Shown one piece after another: positions 33,769 to 43,306 of a DNA stretch of 44,088 nucleotides (position 1 is its first letter; the number at the start of each line of letters is the position of its first letter). A model generated the notes under the pieces. That model searched no databases. It saw nothing but the letters and a program-made list of their open reading frames with translations, and was not told where the DNA came from. Location of the stretch: contig JBFLKU010000014.1 in assembly GCA_040883315.1 (NCBI GenBank), positions 1 through 44,088 of the forward strand, written 5' to 3'. This DNA is from JAFGUF01 sp040883315. GTDB taxonomy: Bacteria; Bacillota; Clostridia; Christensenellales; UMGS416. A program made the position numbers and the translations under genes.

Positions 33769-34814
33769 TGTCAATTAAAAGAGGAGTATCATTCTATAGC
33801 TATCAGCAATCCCAATTTTTCAAAAGGCTAGGATGGAAGGATATGATAGAGGAAGTTCATAATAATCTTAAAACTGATGGAGTAGAGATTATCGATGAAG
33901 CCACTATTAGAAACTATCCATTCCCTACAGATGAATTTGTATTTGACTGGAACAACACTATGGCTAGATATAACATGAAGGCTGTGACCATGGATGTTTA
34001 TTTAGATGTTCACCAATTCAGAGAACATGTTATGACACATAGAGAGGCTGCTGAAAGACTAAAAAACGACATTAAAATTGCGGCAAAGTTAGGATTTGAA
34101 AATGTCCGCGTTTTGTGCCTTGTACCAATAGATGTTATAGAGATGGCGTTGCCTACAGCAGAGAAGTATAACGTGAGAATCGGCAAAGAGATACACGCAC
34201 CGCTGCCTATAAAGCACGGCATAAATCATAAAGCTATTGACCCGGTACTAGACCCTAGAATGGTAGATCAAATAGTTGATTTAGTGGAAAGAACGAAAAC
34301 AAAGCATGTTGGATTGGTTCCGGATTTTGGTGTATTCCAATATAGGCCAACGGATTTGGCAATAGATTATTTCAAGCGTCATTATGATGAGAACATGGTT
34401 GATTTAGTTTTGGATAAATCTAGCGATGGATATAGCACATTGGAGATTTTGAAAATATTAGATGAGAAATATCCTGATCATAAATTTAATCATATGGGAT
34501 TAGCACCTATTTCTATTAATGAATCTTGTGCCAAAACTGAGGATATAAAAGATATCGTTCCATACATAGTAAGCATACATGGCAAATTCTATCACATGAC
34601 AGAAATTGATGGAAAGCCGGGGCAGTATCAGGATGAATCGATAGATTATGCAACACCAATTAAATACCTTAAAGAGTGCGGATACGAAGGATATATAAAC
34701 TCTGAATTTGAAGGACAGCGTTTCTGCCATGATTTAGGGGAACAAGGGATGATTGATGAAGTAGAACAGGTGCGAAGACATCATGAGATGCTGAATCGTT
34801 TGATTAATGAATAA
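33768..34814 (+). CDS. C-glycoside deglycosidase alpha subunit 1
   Basis: A 348-residue TIM barrel of the xylose-isomerase-like fold. In the known enzymes DgpC and DfgA a divalent metal and a histidine abstract the proton from the C3-oxidised sugar so that beta-elimination breaks the C-C bond. Counterparts visible here are E141-I-H143 in GKEIHAP, D186 in VPDFGVFQ, H271 in SIHGKFYHM and E313 in NSEFEGQR; the E-x-H spacing is the same as in the second alpha subunit. The start is the ATG at 33768 overlapping the beta stop, seven bases after GGAGG. The aglycone specificity cannot be read from sequence. Name and role rest on family resemblance and the adjoining beta gene. Confidence 0.87.
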   Translation: MSIKRGVSFYSYQQSQFFKRLGWKDMIEEVHNNLKTDGVEIIDEATIRNYPFPTDEFVFDWNNTMARYNMKAVTMDVYLDVHQFREHVMTHREAAERLKNDIKIAAKLGFENVRVLCLVPIDVIEMALPTAEKYNVRIGKEIHAPLPIKHGINHKAIDPVLDPRMVDQIVDLVERTKTKHVGLVPDFGVFQYRPTDLAIDYFKRHYDENMVDLVLDKSSDGYSTLEILKILDEKYPDHKFNHMGLAPISINESCAKTEDIKDIVPYIVSIHGKFYHMTEIDGKPGQYQDESIDYATPIKYLKECGYEGYINSEFEGQRFCHDLGEQGMIDEVEQVRRHHEMLNRLINE

Positions 34815-34823
34815 GGGGGTACT

Positions 34824-35240
34824 ATGGATTTCCAAGCATATAACAAAATTTTAATTACTGATAAAGAGATTAGTAATGTAGAAGTTGGCGATGTAGTAGT
34901 GGGATATGAATTCAAAATAAAATACCCGTCATACAGGGGTACTTTTCTCAGCTGCATAGAGGAACTGAGATTTGAAGTGGATGGAGAGCTAATTTCAAAA
35001 GACGCAATTTATTTCATACTAAACGGAAAACAATTTCTGATAGATGAAATACCAGAGTGCTATAAAGAATACTGGTTTGTACGCGAGAGTGCAACTATTA
35101 GAGTGAACCAAATGAATGGTATTACAAAAGGCGAACACAAAGTAAATGTGTATATGAAGCATAGAGTACCATACACTGGCTACTTCGGCGAATATCTGGT
35201 GCTTGAGAGCAACGTAACAGAACAAATGAAAGCCAGATAG
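34824..35240 (+). CDS. C-glycoside deglycosidase beta subunit 2 (DUF6379)
   Basis: A second, divergent DUF6379 protein of 138 residues. It shares the layout of beta subunit 1: FKIKYPSYRGTFLSCIEELRF (against FAVKIADYRGCFLSLVNGYF), a FEVDGELI turn, EYWFVRESATIRVNQ and the GITKGEH turn. It lacks the proline/glycine tail of subunit 1. It has a strong AAGGGGG site and lies ten bases after alpha 1 and 18 before alpha 2. It is most likely the partner of the following alpha subunit. Confidence 0.82.
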   Translation: MDFQAYNKILITDKEISNVEVGDVVVGYEFKIKYPSYRGTFLSCIEELRFEVDGELISKDAIYFILNGKQFLIDEIPECYKEYWFVRESATIRVNQMNGITKGEHKVNVYMKHRVPYTGYFGEYLVLESNVTEQMKAR

Positions 35241-35258
35241 AAAGGGAAGTGTTGAGAT

Positions 35259-36227
35259 ATGCAAAATGATATTAGATATGGAATAACATTATACAGCTTT
35301 TCGACTGAATATATTCACGGGAAATTAGATTTAGAAGGAATAATAAAAAAGGCTAGCGACATGGGCTACAAAGGTGTGGAGGTGATACCTGCACAGATGG
35401 CGCCGGAATATCCGTATATTTCTGATGAATGGATTGCAGAGCTGACAGGTCTTCTAAAGAAATATGACCTAGAACCTGTTTGCTGGAGCGCATATATAGA
35501 TATGGGTATCAGGACTGACAGAGACCTGACTGAAGAAGAAATAATCCAGTTTACACTGAACGATTTAATCTATGCTAAAAAAGCGGGATTCAAAATGGTG
35601 CGTACGCAGCATGCTATTTCACCGGAAATATTCAAAAAAATGATACCTTATTGCAAAAATTTGGACGTGCAATTGATAATTGAAATGCATCATCCCCATC
35701 ATCCTGATGTAGATGTATGGCAGGAATACTTCAAGATTATGAGAAATGAAGGCAGGGGATATTTGGGATACTGCATCGACTTTAGCATCTACCAAACAAT
35801 GCCTCATCAATTGTATCTAGACCAAGCACTGTCGTATGGTTGCCGTCCTGAAAAGCTGGATGAAATAATTGAGCTTCATAAAAACGGTGGGGATATGGAT
35901 GCAGTAAACAAAGGTGATTTTAATAAAATAGAAAAGCACACAGCTGAGGAGATGTTTGGAAAATTTTCTGCACCAGCTAGAGTAGAGGAAATAGGCGAAT
36001 ATATGGATTGCTGTTTCTATATCCATGGCAAGTTCTATTATCTAGATAATGACGACCACGATCCGTGCATACCATTTGAAGAGCTGATACCAGCGATAAA
36101 AAAATCAGGATTTAAAGGATATATAGCTAGTGAATATGAGGGACATCATTTTGATGAAACTATAGATTCAGAAGTTCAGCTAAAGCATTTTATTAGCTTG
36201 AACAAGAAAATTTTAGAGTCCTGCTAG
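35259..36227 (+). CDS. C-glycoside deglycosidase alpha subunit 2
   Basis: A 322-residue TIM barrel paralogous to alpha subunit 1. Candidate metal and catalytic residues are E142-M-H144 in IIEMHHPHHP, D174 in CIDFSIYQ, H256 in YIHGKFYYL and E292 in ASEYEGHHF. The histidine-rich stretch after the first pair (HHPHHP) is not in alpha 1 and may alter the metal site or substrate loop. Sequence identity to alpha 1 is low outside these blocks, so the two pairs should differ in substrate, for example in C6- against C8-linked flavonoids or sugar type; that is inference. Same operon orientation, start ATG after a modest GGGAAG site. Confidence 0.83.
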   Translation: MQNDIRYGITLYSFSTEYIHGKLDLEGIIKKASDMGYKGVEVIPAQMAPEYPYISDEWIAELTGLLKKYDLEPVCWSAYIDMGIRTDRDLTEEEIIQFTLNDLIYAKKAGFKMVRTQHAISPEIFKKMIPYCKNLDVQLIIEMHHPHHPDVDVWQEYFKIMRNEGRGYLGYCIDFSIYQTMPHQLYLDQALSYGCRPEKLDEIIELHKNGGDMDAVNKGDFNKIEKHTAEEMFGKFSAPARVEEIGEYMDCCFYIHGKFYYLDNDDHDPCIPFEELIPAIKKSGFKGYIASEYEGHHFDETIDSEVQLKHFISLNKKILESC

Positions 36228-36261
36228 GGATGCAGATATTATAAGTAAGTAGGAGAATGAA

Positions 36262-38004
36262 ATGTCGGACTTAAAGAAAAAGATAAAAAAAGTTGAGATG
36301 TGTGGCAAAGAAGTAGATGTAGTTTTCACTGAAATGATTAGACCCACAACCAAAGAAAAGCTGGAAGAGATGGATCCGGAAACTCGTGTAGATTATAAAT
36401 ATCTTCCACCACTGAATACCAGAACATATATTGCGGAAGACGGTATTGAATGTATGCAGGATGTTCCAGTGAAGATGAGAGACGGTGTAACAATTTATGT
36501 AGACATCTACAAGCCGGTAAATTCAGGTCCTGTTCCACTAATTGTATCATGGAGTTTCTATGGAAAGAGACCATTTGACGGACAAAGCGAATGGCAAATT
36601 ATGGGGGTTCCACCTGGAACAGTTTCCGATATGTCTAAATTCGAAAGTGCAGACCCGGGATATTGGTGCCGCAGAGGATACGCAGTAGCCAATGCAGACC
36701 CAAGAGGCATAGGACACTCTGAAGGAGATTTCATACTTTTCGGCTCTCAGGATGGACAAGACGGATATGATTTCATTGAGTGGGCAGCAGGGCAAGAATG
36801 GTGTAATGGCAGAGTAGGGCTTTCAGGCAATTCATGCGTTGCTATGACTCAATGGAGAATAGCATCTCAAGTGCCGCCGCATCTAGCATGTATTGCACCT
36901 TGGGAAGGCACAAGTGATATGTACAGAGAGAGCCTCTATGAAGGCGGTATTCCTGCACATGCATTTGTATCAATGGTTTTGCGTGATGCTGTGGGATACA
37001 ATTATGTAGACAACATGGTTTTGAATGCACAAAAATATCCATTTATAAATTGTGAATACTGGAAAGATAAAGACCCGGAGTGGGATAAGATTAAAATCCC
37101 TGTATATGTGACAGCGTGCTGGAATCACTTCCATTTGCGCGGCTCTATCGAAGGATTCAGAAAGATTAAGACTTCAAAAAAATGGCTTCGCGCACACAGA
37201 GATTTTGAGTGGCCGGATGCATACTCAAACAAATACCTAACAGAGCTTGAGAGATTCTTCGAAAGATATTTGAAGCTAGAGAGAAACGGCTGGGAGCTGA
37301 CACCAAAGGTTCGCATTGAGGTTCAGGATGCATATGATTTTGACTATCAAACTGACAGACCAGAAGATAGATTCCCGCTAAAGAGAACAAAGTATCAAAA
37401 GCTGTATTTGAACGCAGCTGATATGTCCATGAATGCAGATCCTGTAAAGACGGAAAGCAAAACAAGCTATGATGGTGCAAAAGAGGAAGTATGCTTTGAC
37501 TATAGATTTGATGAGGATACTGAACTGACAGGTTATCTAAAACTTCGCCTATGGGTAGAGGCAGACGGACATGATGACATGGATTTGTTTATAAATGTAC
37601 AAAAGCTAAGCACAAAGGGAGAATGGTTACCGATTACTTTATTTGGCGAACCACACCCGGGTGCATGGGGCAAGATGAGAGTATCAAGGCGCAAATTGGA
37701 TGAAAAACTATCCAAGCCTTATCAGCCGGTGCAGGCGCATACATGCGATGAAAAGCTAAGCCCAGGTGAGATTGTACCTGTTGATATTGAAATCTGGCCA
37801 ACAAGCCGTATTTGGCATAAAGGTCAGCAAATAAGAGTTCAGATCGCAGGAAGATATATTCGTGAGAATTGGTTTGAACCACTGCAATGGGAAAGCGACA
37901 ATGAAGGCAAGCATATTATACACACTGGCGGTAAGTATGATTCTTATCTGCAAATCCCGGTAATACCACCTAAATATCAGGATGGTGACTACATCTACAG
38001 ATAA
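36262..38004 (+). CDS. CocE/NonD family alpha/beta hydrolase
   Basis: A 580-residue hydrolase of the CocE/NonD (X-Pro dipeptidyl-peptidase-like) family: an alpha/beta hydrolase with a C-terminal jelly-roll. The nucleophile is expected at S191 in GLSGNSCVAM; the surroundings ANADPRGIGHSEG (oxyanion region) and the C-terminal HKGQQIRVQIAG are typical. No signal peptide, so it is cytoplasmic. Family members cleave acyl esters, amides and peptides. In this operon it could remove acyl groups from acylated glycosides or from the aglycone (for example an ester bond) before or after C-C cleavage; nothing here proves which. AGGAG lies before the ATG. Confidence 0.85.
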   Translation: MSDLKKKIKKVEMCGKEVDVVFTEMIRPTTKEKLEEMDPETRVDYKYLPPLNTRTYIAEDGIECMQDVPVKMRDGVTIYVDIYKPVNSGPVPLIVSWSFYGKRPFDGQSEWQIMGVPPGTVSDMSKFESADPGYWCRRGYAVANADPRGIGHSEGDFILFGSQDGQDGYDFIEWAAGQEWCNGRVGLSGNSCVAMTQWRIASQVPPHLACIAPWEGTSDMYRESLYEGGIPAHAFVSMVLRDAVGYNYVDNMVLNAQKYPFINCEYWKDKDPEWDKIKIPVYVTACWNHFHLRGSIEGFRKIKTSKKWLRAHRDFEWPDAYSNKYLTELERFFERYLKLERNGWELTPKVRIEVQDAYDFDYQTDRPEDRFPLKRTKYQKLYLNAADMSMNADPVKTESKTSYDGAKEEVCFDYRFDEDTELTGYLKLRLWVEADGHDDMDLFINVQKLSTKGEWLPITLFGEPHPGAWGKMRVSRRKLDEKLSKPYQPVQAHTCDEKLSPGEIVPVDIEIWPTSRIWHKGQQIRVQIAGRYIRENWFEPLQWESDNEGKHIIHTGGKYDSYLQIPVIPPKYQDGDYIYR

Positions 38005-38014
38005 GGGGCTAAAG

Positions 38015-38515
38015 ATGATGGAGAGAATAGAAAAATTACTTACAAGAAGAAGCATACGTTCGTATAAAGACACAGATATCACACAAGAGGAGCTGAATGC
38101 AGTGCTGGAGGCTGGAAGACATGCGCCCAGCGGCATGAGCCAGCACAAAGTGAAATTTGCAGTCTGCAAACGTGGCAAATCAATGGACAAAATAATATCA
38201 GATATGGATAACGATCCTTTTTACGGTGCAAAAACATTGGTTATAGTTTTTGTGGATAAAGGCGCAAGAACACCGATGCAGGATGGGTGTCTGGCTCTTG
38301 GAAATATGATGAATGCAGCACATATGGTTGGGCTGGGTTCATGCTGGGTAAGCTCTGCAGCACCATATTTTGAATCTGAAAAGGGAAAAAACAGAATGAA
38401 AGAATGGAAAGTCCCAGATGAATATTTTTGTGTGGGAGCGATAGTATTAGGATATCAGGAGGGTGAGGCAATGCCTCGAATGGTTCCTGATGACTTGTAC
38501 ATGATATTGGACTAA
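38015..38515 (+). CDS. Nitroreductase family protein
   Basis: A 166-residue member of the nitroreductase (FMN-dependent) superfamily. The N-terminal FMN-binding block is LLTRRSIRSYKDTDITQEEL, followed by LEAGRHAPSGMSQHKVKF, and a later VGLGSCWVS and GYQEGEAMP. Such enzymes take electrons from NAD(P)H and reduce quinones, nitro groups or enones. In this cluster a role in reducing the aglycone is plausible. It starts at ATG 38015, ten bases after the previous stop. The upstream reading frame to 37982 overlaps the hydrolase and is not needed. Confidence 0.85.
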   Translation: MMERIEKLLTRRSIRSYKDTDITQEELNAVLEAGRHAPSGMSQHKVKFAVCKRGKSMDKIISDMDNDPFYGAKTLVIVFVDKGARTPMQDGCLALGNMMNAAHMVGLGSCWVSSAAPYFESEKGKNRMKEWKVPDEYFCVGAIVLGYQEGEAMPRMVPDDLYMILD

Positions 38516-38539
38516 GTTTTTATAAAGGAGAAAAGCAAT

Positions 38540-39985
38540 ATGGCTAAATACGATACTGATATAGTTGTAATAGCAGCTGGTCCTTCCGGATTGAGCGCAG
38601 CAGTGCAGGCGGCAGAAGACGGTGCAAATGTTATAGTGGTGGAAAAAGCAGCTACTGTAGGCGGAGCTGCAAACATGGGCATGGGTCCTTTGGGAATCGG
38701 CACTAGATATCAAAAGCAGCAGATGATAGATATATCTGTTGAAAAAGCATTTAACATGTTCATGGAATATACTCACTATATGGTAGATGCTAGACTAGTG
38801 AAAAAATATTTTGAGTTGTCCGGCGAAACAATAGAATGGCTGGAAGAAAAGGGCGTGGAATTCGAAGGAGCTTTCCGCTATTTCCCAAAATCTGAGGCTA
38901 CATGGCATATAGTCAAATCTGATCAAGGCATTGGACCTCGTGCTGCTTCATTTATGACTAAGGCACTTTATGAGAGAGCTTTGGAGTTGGGTGTGAAAGT
39001 GATGCTAGAGACACCTGCAAAAAAAGTAATTATGAATGATGGAAAAGTGTCCGGCGTATTGGCAACAGACAAAGCGGGAAATGAAATTGAGATAAGCTGC
39101 AAAGCTGCCATTATATGCACAGGCGGTGCAGGCGCAAATGCAGAACTTATAAAAAAAGAAACTGGCTATACTCAAGGCGTAGATATGTTCAATTTTGCTA
39201 TTCCGGGATTAATAGGCGATGGAATGAAAATGGCATGGGAAGCAGGCGCAGGAAAGATGCCTGTACGCATAGAAATGGCAGCAAACATCGAGGGATGTGA
39301 CGAACTGCCCCAAAGCGTTTCAAATGTTTTCGGACAACCCAACCTATTGGTTAATAAATTGGGAAAACGCGTAATGAACGAAGAGCAAATGCAGAACACA
39401 ACGTATCTTTCAAACGTGGTTTCAAAACAAAAGGATAGAGTTTGCTACAGTATTGTTGATTCTTCCATAATCAAAGATTATGTCAGAAATGGTGTTGACG
39501 TTGTAAACCTAGTGCGTACAAACCCAGATGTTTCTGACTTCTTCGATGGAATAAAGATGGCGCTAGACAATGGTTCTAAAGATTTCTTCGTTGCTGATAC
39601 AATAGAAGAGCTGGCAGAAAAAGCAGGCATAGATGTAGACAATTTAGTAGAAACATTTGATGACTATAATGACTACTGCGAAAGCGTAGATGAGGAATTC
39701 TTCAAAGGAAAGAGATACTTGAGAGAGCTAAGAAAGGCACCGTTTTATTGTGCAAAGGTACGTGCAGGCGGATACGGCACAGTAGGCGGAGTGAAAATAA
39801 ACGAAAACTGTGAAGCTATAAATGAAGATTTTGAGCCAGTTAAAGGACTATACTGTGCAGGCTCGGATGCATGCAATATATATGACGACAGCTATATGTT
39901 CTTGCTTCCCGGCAATTCGATGGGATTTGCAGTGAATACAGGACGCATAGCTGGAATGAGCGCTGCGGAATATATAGAGGAGTAA
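38540..39985 (+). CDS. FAD-dependent reductase (FAD_binding_2 / fumarate reductase-like)
   Basis: A 481-residue soluble flavoprotein of the FAD_binding_2 superfamily, which includes fumarate and urocanate reductases and several enoate or ketosteroid reductases. The FAD dinucleotide fold is IVVIAAGPSGLSAAVQAAE with the acidic ribose contact in VVEK; the second FAD region is KGLYCAGSDACNIYDDSYMF near the C-terminus. There is no heme or Fe-S domain, and no signal sequence. The next two genes code for large iron-sulfur electron carriers, so it is probably the catalytic, substrate-reducing subunit of a complex fed by NAD(P)H. The substrate could be a double bond in the aglycone. Confidence 0.87.
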   Translation: MAKYDTDIVVIAAGPSGLSAAVQAAEDGANVIVVEKAATVGGAANMGMGPLGIGTRYQKQQMIDISVEKAFNMFMEYTHYMVDARLVKKYFELSGETIEWLEEKGVEFEGAFRYFPKSEATWHIVKSDQGIGPRAASFMTKALYERALELGVKVMLETPAKKVIMNDGKVSGVLATDKAGNEIEISCKAAIICTGGAGANAELIKKETGYTQGVDMFNFAIPGLIGDGMKMAWEAGAGKMPVRIEMAANIEGCDELPQSVSNVFGQPNLLVNKLGKRVMNEEQMQNTTYLSNVVSKQKDRVCYSIVDSSIIKDYVRNGVDVVNLVRTNPDVSDFFDGIKMALDNGSKDFFVADTIEELAEKAGIDVDNLVETFDDYNDYCESVDEEFFKGKRYLRELRKAPFYCAKVRAGGYGTVGGVKINENCEAINEDFEPVKGLYCAGSDACNIYDDSYMFLLPGNSMGFAVNTGRIAGMSAAEYIEE

Positions 39986-39991
39986 ACTCTG

Positions 39992-42112
39992 ATGGTAAAC
40001 ATTACTATTAACAACAAAAGCTTAATAGTTCCTGAAGATAAAAATATTTTGGAATGTGCTTTGGATGCAGGAATATATATCCCGCATCTCTGCCATCATC
40101 CAAACCTGAAAGACATTGGTGCATGCAAAATGTGCATCGTAGAAGTAGAAGGAGAAGATGGGCTGGTTTCATCATGTACTCTATATCCAAAAGATGGCAT
40201 GGTGATTACTACCGAAAGCCAAAACATATTGAAAAAGCGCAATATGTCAATGGAGCTTCTTTTGGCAGGACATCCAGAGGAGTGCACCACATGCCCTAAA
40301 TACGGCAAATGCGAGCTGCAAAGCCTTACGCAATATATTGATGCTGGAAATGCAAGACTTCACCATAGATCCAAGGGCATGAAATTAGAGGAAGAAAATC
40401 CACTTATAGTGCATGACATGAACCGCTGCGTGCTATGCGGAAGATGCGTGCGTGCGTGCAGCGAACTGCGTGGAGTAGGCATACTGGACTACATGAAAAA
40501 GGGCGATGAAGTATATATAGGGACAGTTGAAAGCAAATCTTTGAAGGATGCAGACTGCAGATTTTGTACTGCCTGCGTAGAGGTTTGCCCAACGGGAGCA
40601 ATCAGAGACAAACTATCTTTGATGGATTCAGGCGAAAAGAAAGAGGATGCTTTGGTTCCCTGCAGGTATGAATGCCCCGCACATACAAACATACCGCTCT
40701 ATGTTCGATATGTTAAAGAGGGAAAGTATGACGAGGCAGCAGCAGTAATAAGAGAAAAACTGCCATTTCCAAAATCTCTTGGCTACATATGCAACCATTC
40801 ATGTGAGCTAGGGTGCAAAAGAAACGAAGTGAGCGAACCTATAGCTATACGTGACATAAAAAGATTTGCAGCAGAAAATGACACAGGCAAGTACTGGAGA
40901 GAAAAAGGAAAGCAGCTGCCGGATACTGGCAAAAAAGTGTGTGTAGTAGGCGGCGGACCTGCCGGATTGACAGGTGCATACTATCTGAGAAAACAAGGGC
41001 ACGATGTGACTATAAAAGAAGCTAGAGAAGAAGTGGGCGGAATGCTGAGATATGGTATCCCCAGCTATAGACTGCCAAATGAAATAGTCGCAGAAGAGGC
41101 TGGATATTTGCTGAATACCGGAATCAAACTAGAATCGAATACAATGGTCAAAGACCCTGTTGGACTGCTAAATGAATATGATGCCGTTTTGATTACGATT
41201 GGAACTCATAACGGAGTGAAACTACCGCTCGAAGGCAATGACCTTAAAGGTGTGCTGCTCAACATTGACTTTTTAAGAAATGCAAGCATGGGGCAGGAAA
41301 CCGGAATGGGTAAAAAGGTAGTAGTGCTAGGAGGCGGAAATGTTGCATTTGACTGTGCCAGAACTGCCAAAAGGCTAGGTGCAGAGGAAGTGACTGTTGC
41401 ATGCCTGGAATCAAGAGACACAATGCCTGCTGATGAAGAAGAAATAGAGCAAGCAAAAGAGGAAGGCATAGCAGTACATCCTGCCAGAGCTTTTGAAAAA
41501 TTAAACGGCACTGGCGTTGTAGAGAATATTGACCTTATGGAAGTAGATAAATTCTATTTTGATGAAAATCGCCGTGCGGTGATTGAGAAAAGAGAAGGCT
41601 CAGAATATTCTATTGAAGCTGATACTATAATATTTGCAGTAGGACAAAGACCTGGTTTCACAGAGGAAATGGGACTATCGATAGGGCATGGGAATAGGAT
41701 TATTGTAAATGATAAGATGGCAGACGAGAGCCACAAAGGTATTTTTGCAGCAGGCGATGCAGTGACGGGAACGCAATCTGTTGTGAAGGCTGTAGCATCA
41801 GCTAGAGCTGCCTGCAGTGAAATAGACAAATACCTAGGAGGCGACGGAGACATCAGCGAGAAGCTGGCACCTGATTATGAATACAATGATGAAATTGGAA
41901 AGATAGAAGGCTTCGGATATCTAACCAGAGAAAAAGAAGACATAATGGAGGCTGACAAAAGAAAAGGCTGCTTCGATCTAGTGAACAAAGGAATAGGCTG
42001 TGGTGCTATAAATGATGAAGCTAGCAGATGCCTTCAGTGCGATTTGCGACTGAGAATAAAAGAGCCTCGTTTATGGAACGAATATTCCACAGGTAAGGGG
42101 GATGAAGAATAA
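39992..42112 (+). CDS. NuoG-like Fe-S / GltD-like NAD(P)H oxidoreductase fusion
   Basis: A 706-residue fusion. Residues 1-80 are a 2Fe-2S ferredoxin domain (C34, C45, C48, C62); residues 94-107 give the HC3 4Fe-4S site of NuoG (H94, C98, C101, C107); two more 4Fe-4S ferredoxin motifs follow (C146, C149, C152, C156 and C189, C192, C195, C199). The rest is like glutamate synthase small subunit: two Fe-S cysteine groups (C224, C228 and C267, C271, C275), an FAD motif VVGGGPAGLTGAYY, an NAD(P)-binding VVLGGGNVAFDCA and FAAGDAVTG. It can take electrons from NAD(P)H through its GltD half and pass them along clusters. It starts six bases after the flavoprotein gene. The fusion order NuoG-N then GltD is not rare but is usually linked to hydrogenase or formate dehydrogenase. 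Confidence 0.87.
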   Translation: MVNITINNKSLIVPEDKNILECALDAGIYIPHLCHHPNLKDIGACKMCIVEVEGEDGLVSSCTLYPKDGMVITTESQNILKKRNMSMELLLAGHPEECTTCPKYGKCELQSLTQYIDAGNARLHHRSKGMKLEEENPLIVHDMNRCVLCGRCVRACSELRGVGILDYMKKGDEVYIGTVESKSLKDADCRFCTACVEVCPTGAIRDKLSLMDSGEKKEDALVPCRYECPAHTNIPLYVRYVKEGKYDEAAAVIREKLPFPKSLGYICNHSCELGCKRNEVSEPIAIRDIKRFAAENDTGKYWREKGKQLPDTGKKVCVVGGGPAGLTGAYYLRKQGHDVTIKEAREEVGGMLRYGIPSYRLPNEIVAEEAGYLLNTGIKLESNTMVKDPVGLLNEYDAVLITIGTHNGVKLPLEGNDLKGVLLNIDFLRNASMGQETGMGKKVVVLGGGNVAFDCARTAKRLGAEEVTVACLESRDTMPADEEEIEQAKEEGIAVHPARAFEKLNGTGVVENIDLMEVDKFYFDENRRAVIEKREGSEYSIEADTIIFAVGQRPGFTEEMGLSIGHGNRIIVNDKMADESHKGIFAAGDAVTGTQSVVKAVASARAACSEIDKYLGGDGDISEKLAPDYEYNDEIGKIEGFGYLTREKEDIMEADKRKGCFDLVNKGIGCGAINDEASRCLQCDLRLRIKEPRLWNEYSTGKGDEE

Positions 42113-43281
42113 TGAATATCCTTACTAAAGTTGAAAAGAACTCTCTTATGGAGATGGGCTGCAAAAAAAGCGCAGTTGATGAAAACTGGAAAAAGTATCT
42201 AAGCTCATCAAACAGTAAAAAATTAGTAGTTGCGCTGGACAATGATGACAAAAGCCGCATTCTGCTGGATGTTGTGGAAAACAATATTGAATTATTTATA
42301 AAGGGTCTGCAGGACACTATAGAGACACTGGACATTCAAGAGACATTCGTACTGGTTCCTACAGAAAAAAAGAATATTTATAACAAATTACCAGAAAAAG
42401 CCAAAGGTATGGAGATTAGCATAGTACATAGTGATTTTGCAGATCCGATATATTATAAAGGTGCTATATTCCATAATCCGGCTACAATCGTAGACATAGG
42501 CAAAATAGCGGATGAGAAATATTCAAATGAAACATATATATCTGTAGAAAAAGATGGAGAGGCGGAGTCTATAAGAAGCGTTGCTTTTGGAACATCATTT
42601 TCTGAGATTATTGATACCTCTAAGGATGATATAAAAGCTATTAAAATAGGCAACCATTTGTACTCATCGGATATATTGGAGACGGACATTACACCCTATA
42701 TGCCGTTGGGAGACCATGTGGTAAGAGTGCTGAAAAAAGATACTTGTATAGTAACTCTAGTTCAGGATCAGCTGAAAGAGTACATGAAGACAAGCTGCGG
42801 CAAATGTACATTTTGCAGAGAAGGATTGCTTTTGCTGCATAGCTATGCAAGCGAAATAACGCAAAACAAAGGCAAAATAGAAAATATAGATTTTCTTAAA
42901 GAAATCGCAGAAACAATGGAAGGAAGCTCTTTGTGTTCGGTTGGTCTGCAGGGAGGCAAGCTGACACTGGATAGCATTTCTTTATTTGAACAGGAATACA
43001 AAGACCATATCAAAAAGAAAAAATGCGATGCAGGTGTTTGCACATCATTCATAAGCATATATATAGACCCAGATGATTGTACTGGATGTATGGACTGTGT
43101 GGATGTGTGTCCTGTGGACTGCATTGACGGAAAAAGCAATTACATACATATGATTGATGAGTTTGACTGCATTAAGTGCGGCAAATGCATAGATGCATGT
43201 GAAGAAGATGCAATAATAAAAACCGAAGGGAAAGTACCAAAGCTGCCCAGGCGTTTGACAAAAGTTGGAAAATTTAAATAA
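42112..43281 (+). CDS. NuoF-like ferredoxin protein lacking the NADH site
   Basis: A 389-residue protein. The last part is clear: a NuoF-type 4Fe-4S site (C229, C232, C235 in SCGKCTFCREG and C275), then a CDAGVC motif, then two ferredoxin clusters (C323, C326, C329, C333 and C353, C356, C359, C363). Residues 140-200 resemble the SLBB domain of NuoF. The N-terminal 135 residues should hold the FMN/NADH domain but the GxGGxGFPxGxKW motif is not present, so this subunit appears unable to bind NADH in the usual way. It shares one base with the stop of the previous gene, indicating a fixed complex with it. Confidence 0.85.
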   Translation: MNILTKVEKNSLMEMGCKKSAVDENWKKYLSSSNSKKLVVALDNDDKSRILLDVVENNIELFIKGLQDTIETLDIQETFVLVPTEKKNIYNKLPEKAKGMEISIVHSDFADPIYYKGAIFHNPATIVDIGKIADEKYSNETYISVEKDGEAESIRSVAFGTSFSEIIDTSKDDIKAIKIGNHLYSSDILETDITPYMPLGDHVVRVLKKDTCIVTLVQDQLKEYMKTSCGKCTFCREGLLLLHSYASEITQNKGKIENIDFLKEIAETMEGSSLCSVGLQGGKLTLDSISLFEQEYKDHIKKKKCDAGVCTSFISIYIDPDDCTGCMDCVDVCPVDCIDGKSNYIHMIDEFDCIKCGKCIDACEEDAIIKTEGKVPKLPRRLTKVGKFK

Positions 43282-43306
43282 GATTTTAATTATAAGGAGG
43301 ACAAAA

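Noticed and set aside
42112..43281. A complete NuoF NADH dehydrogenase subunit
   Set aside because: The glycine-rich FMN/NADH motif is missing in the N-terminal part; only the SLBB and Fe-S parts are convincing.
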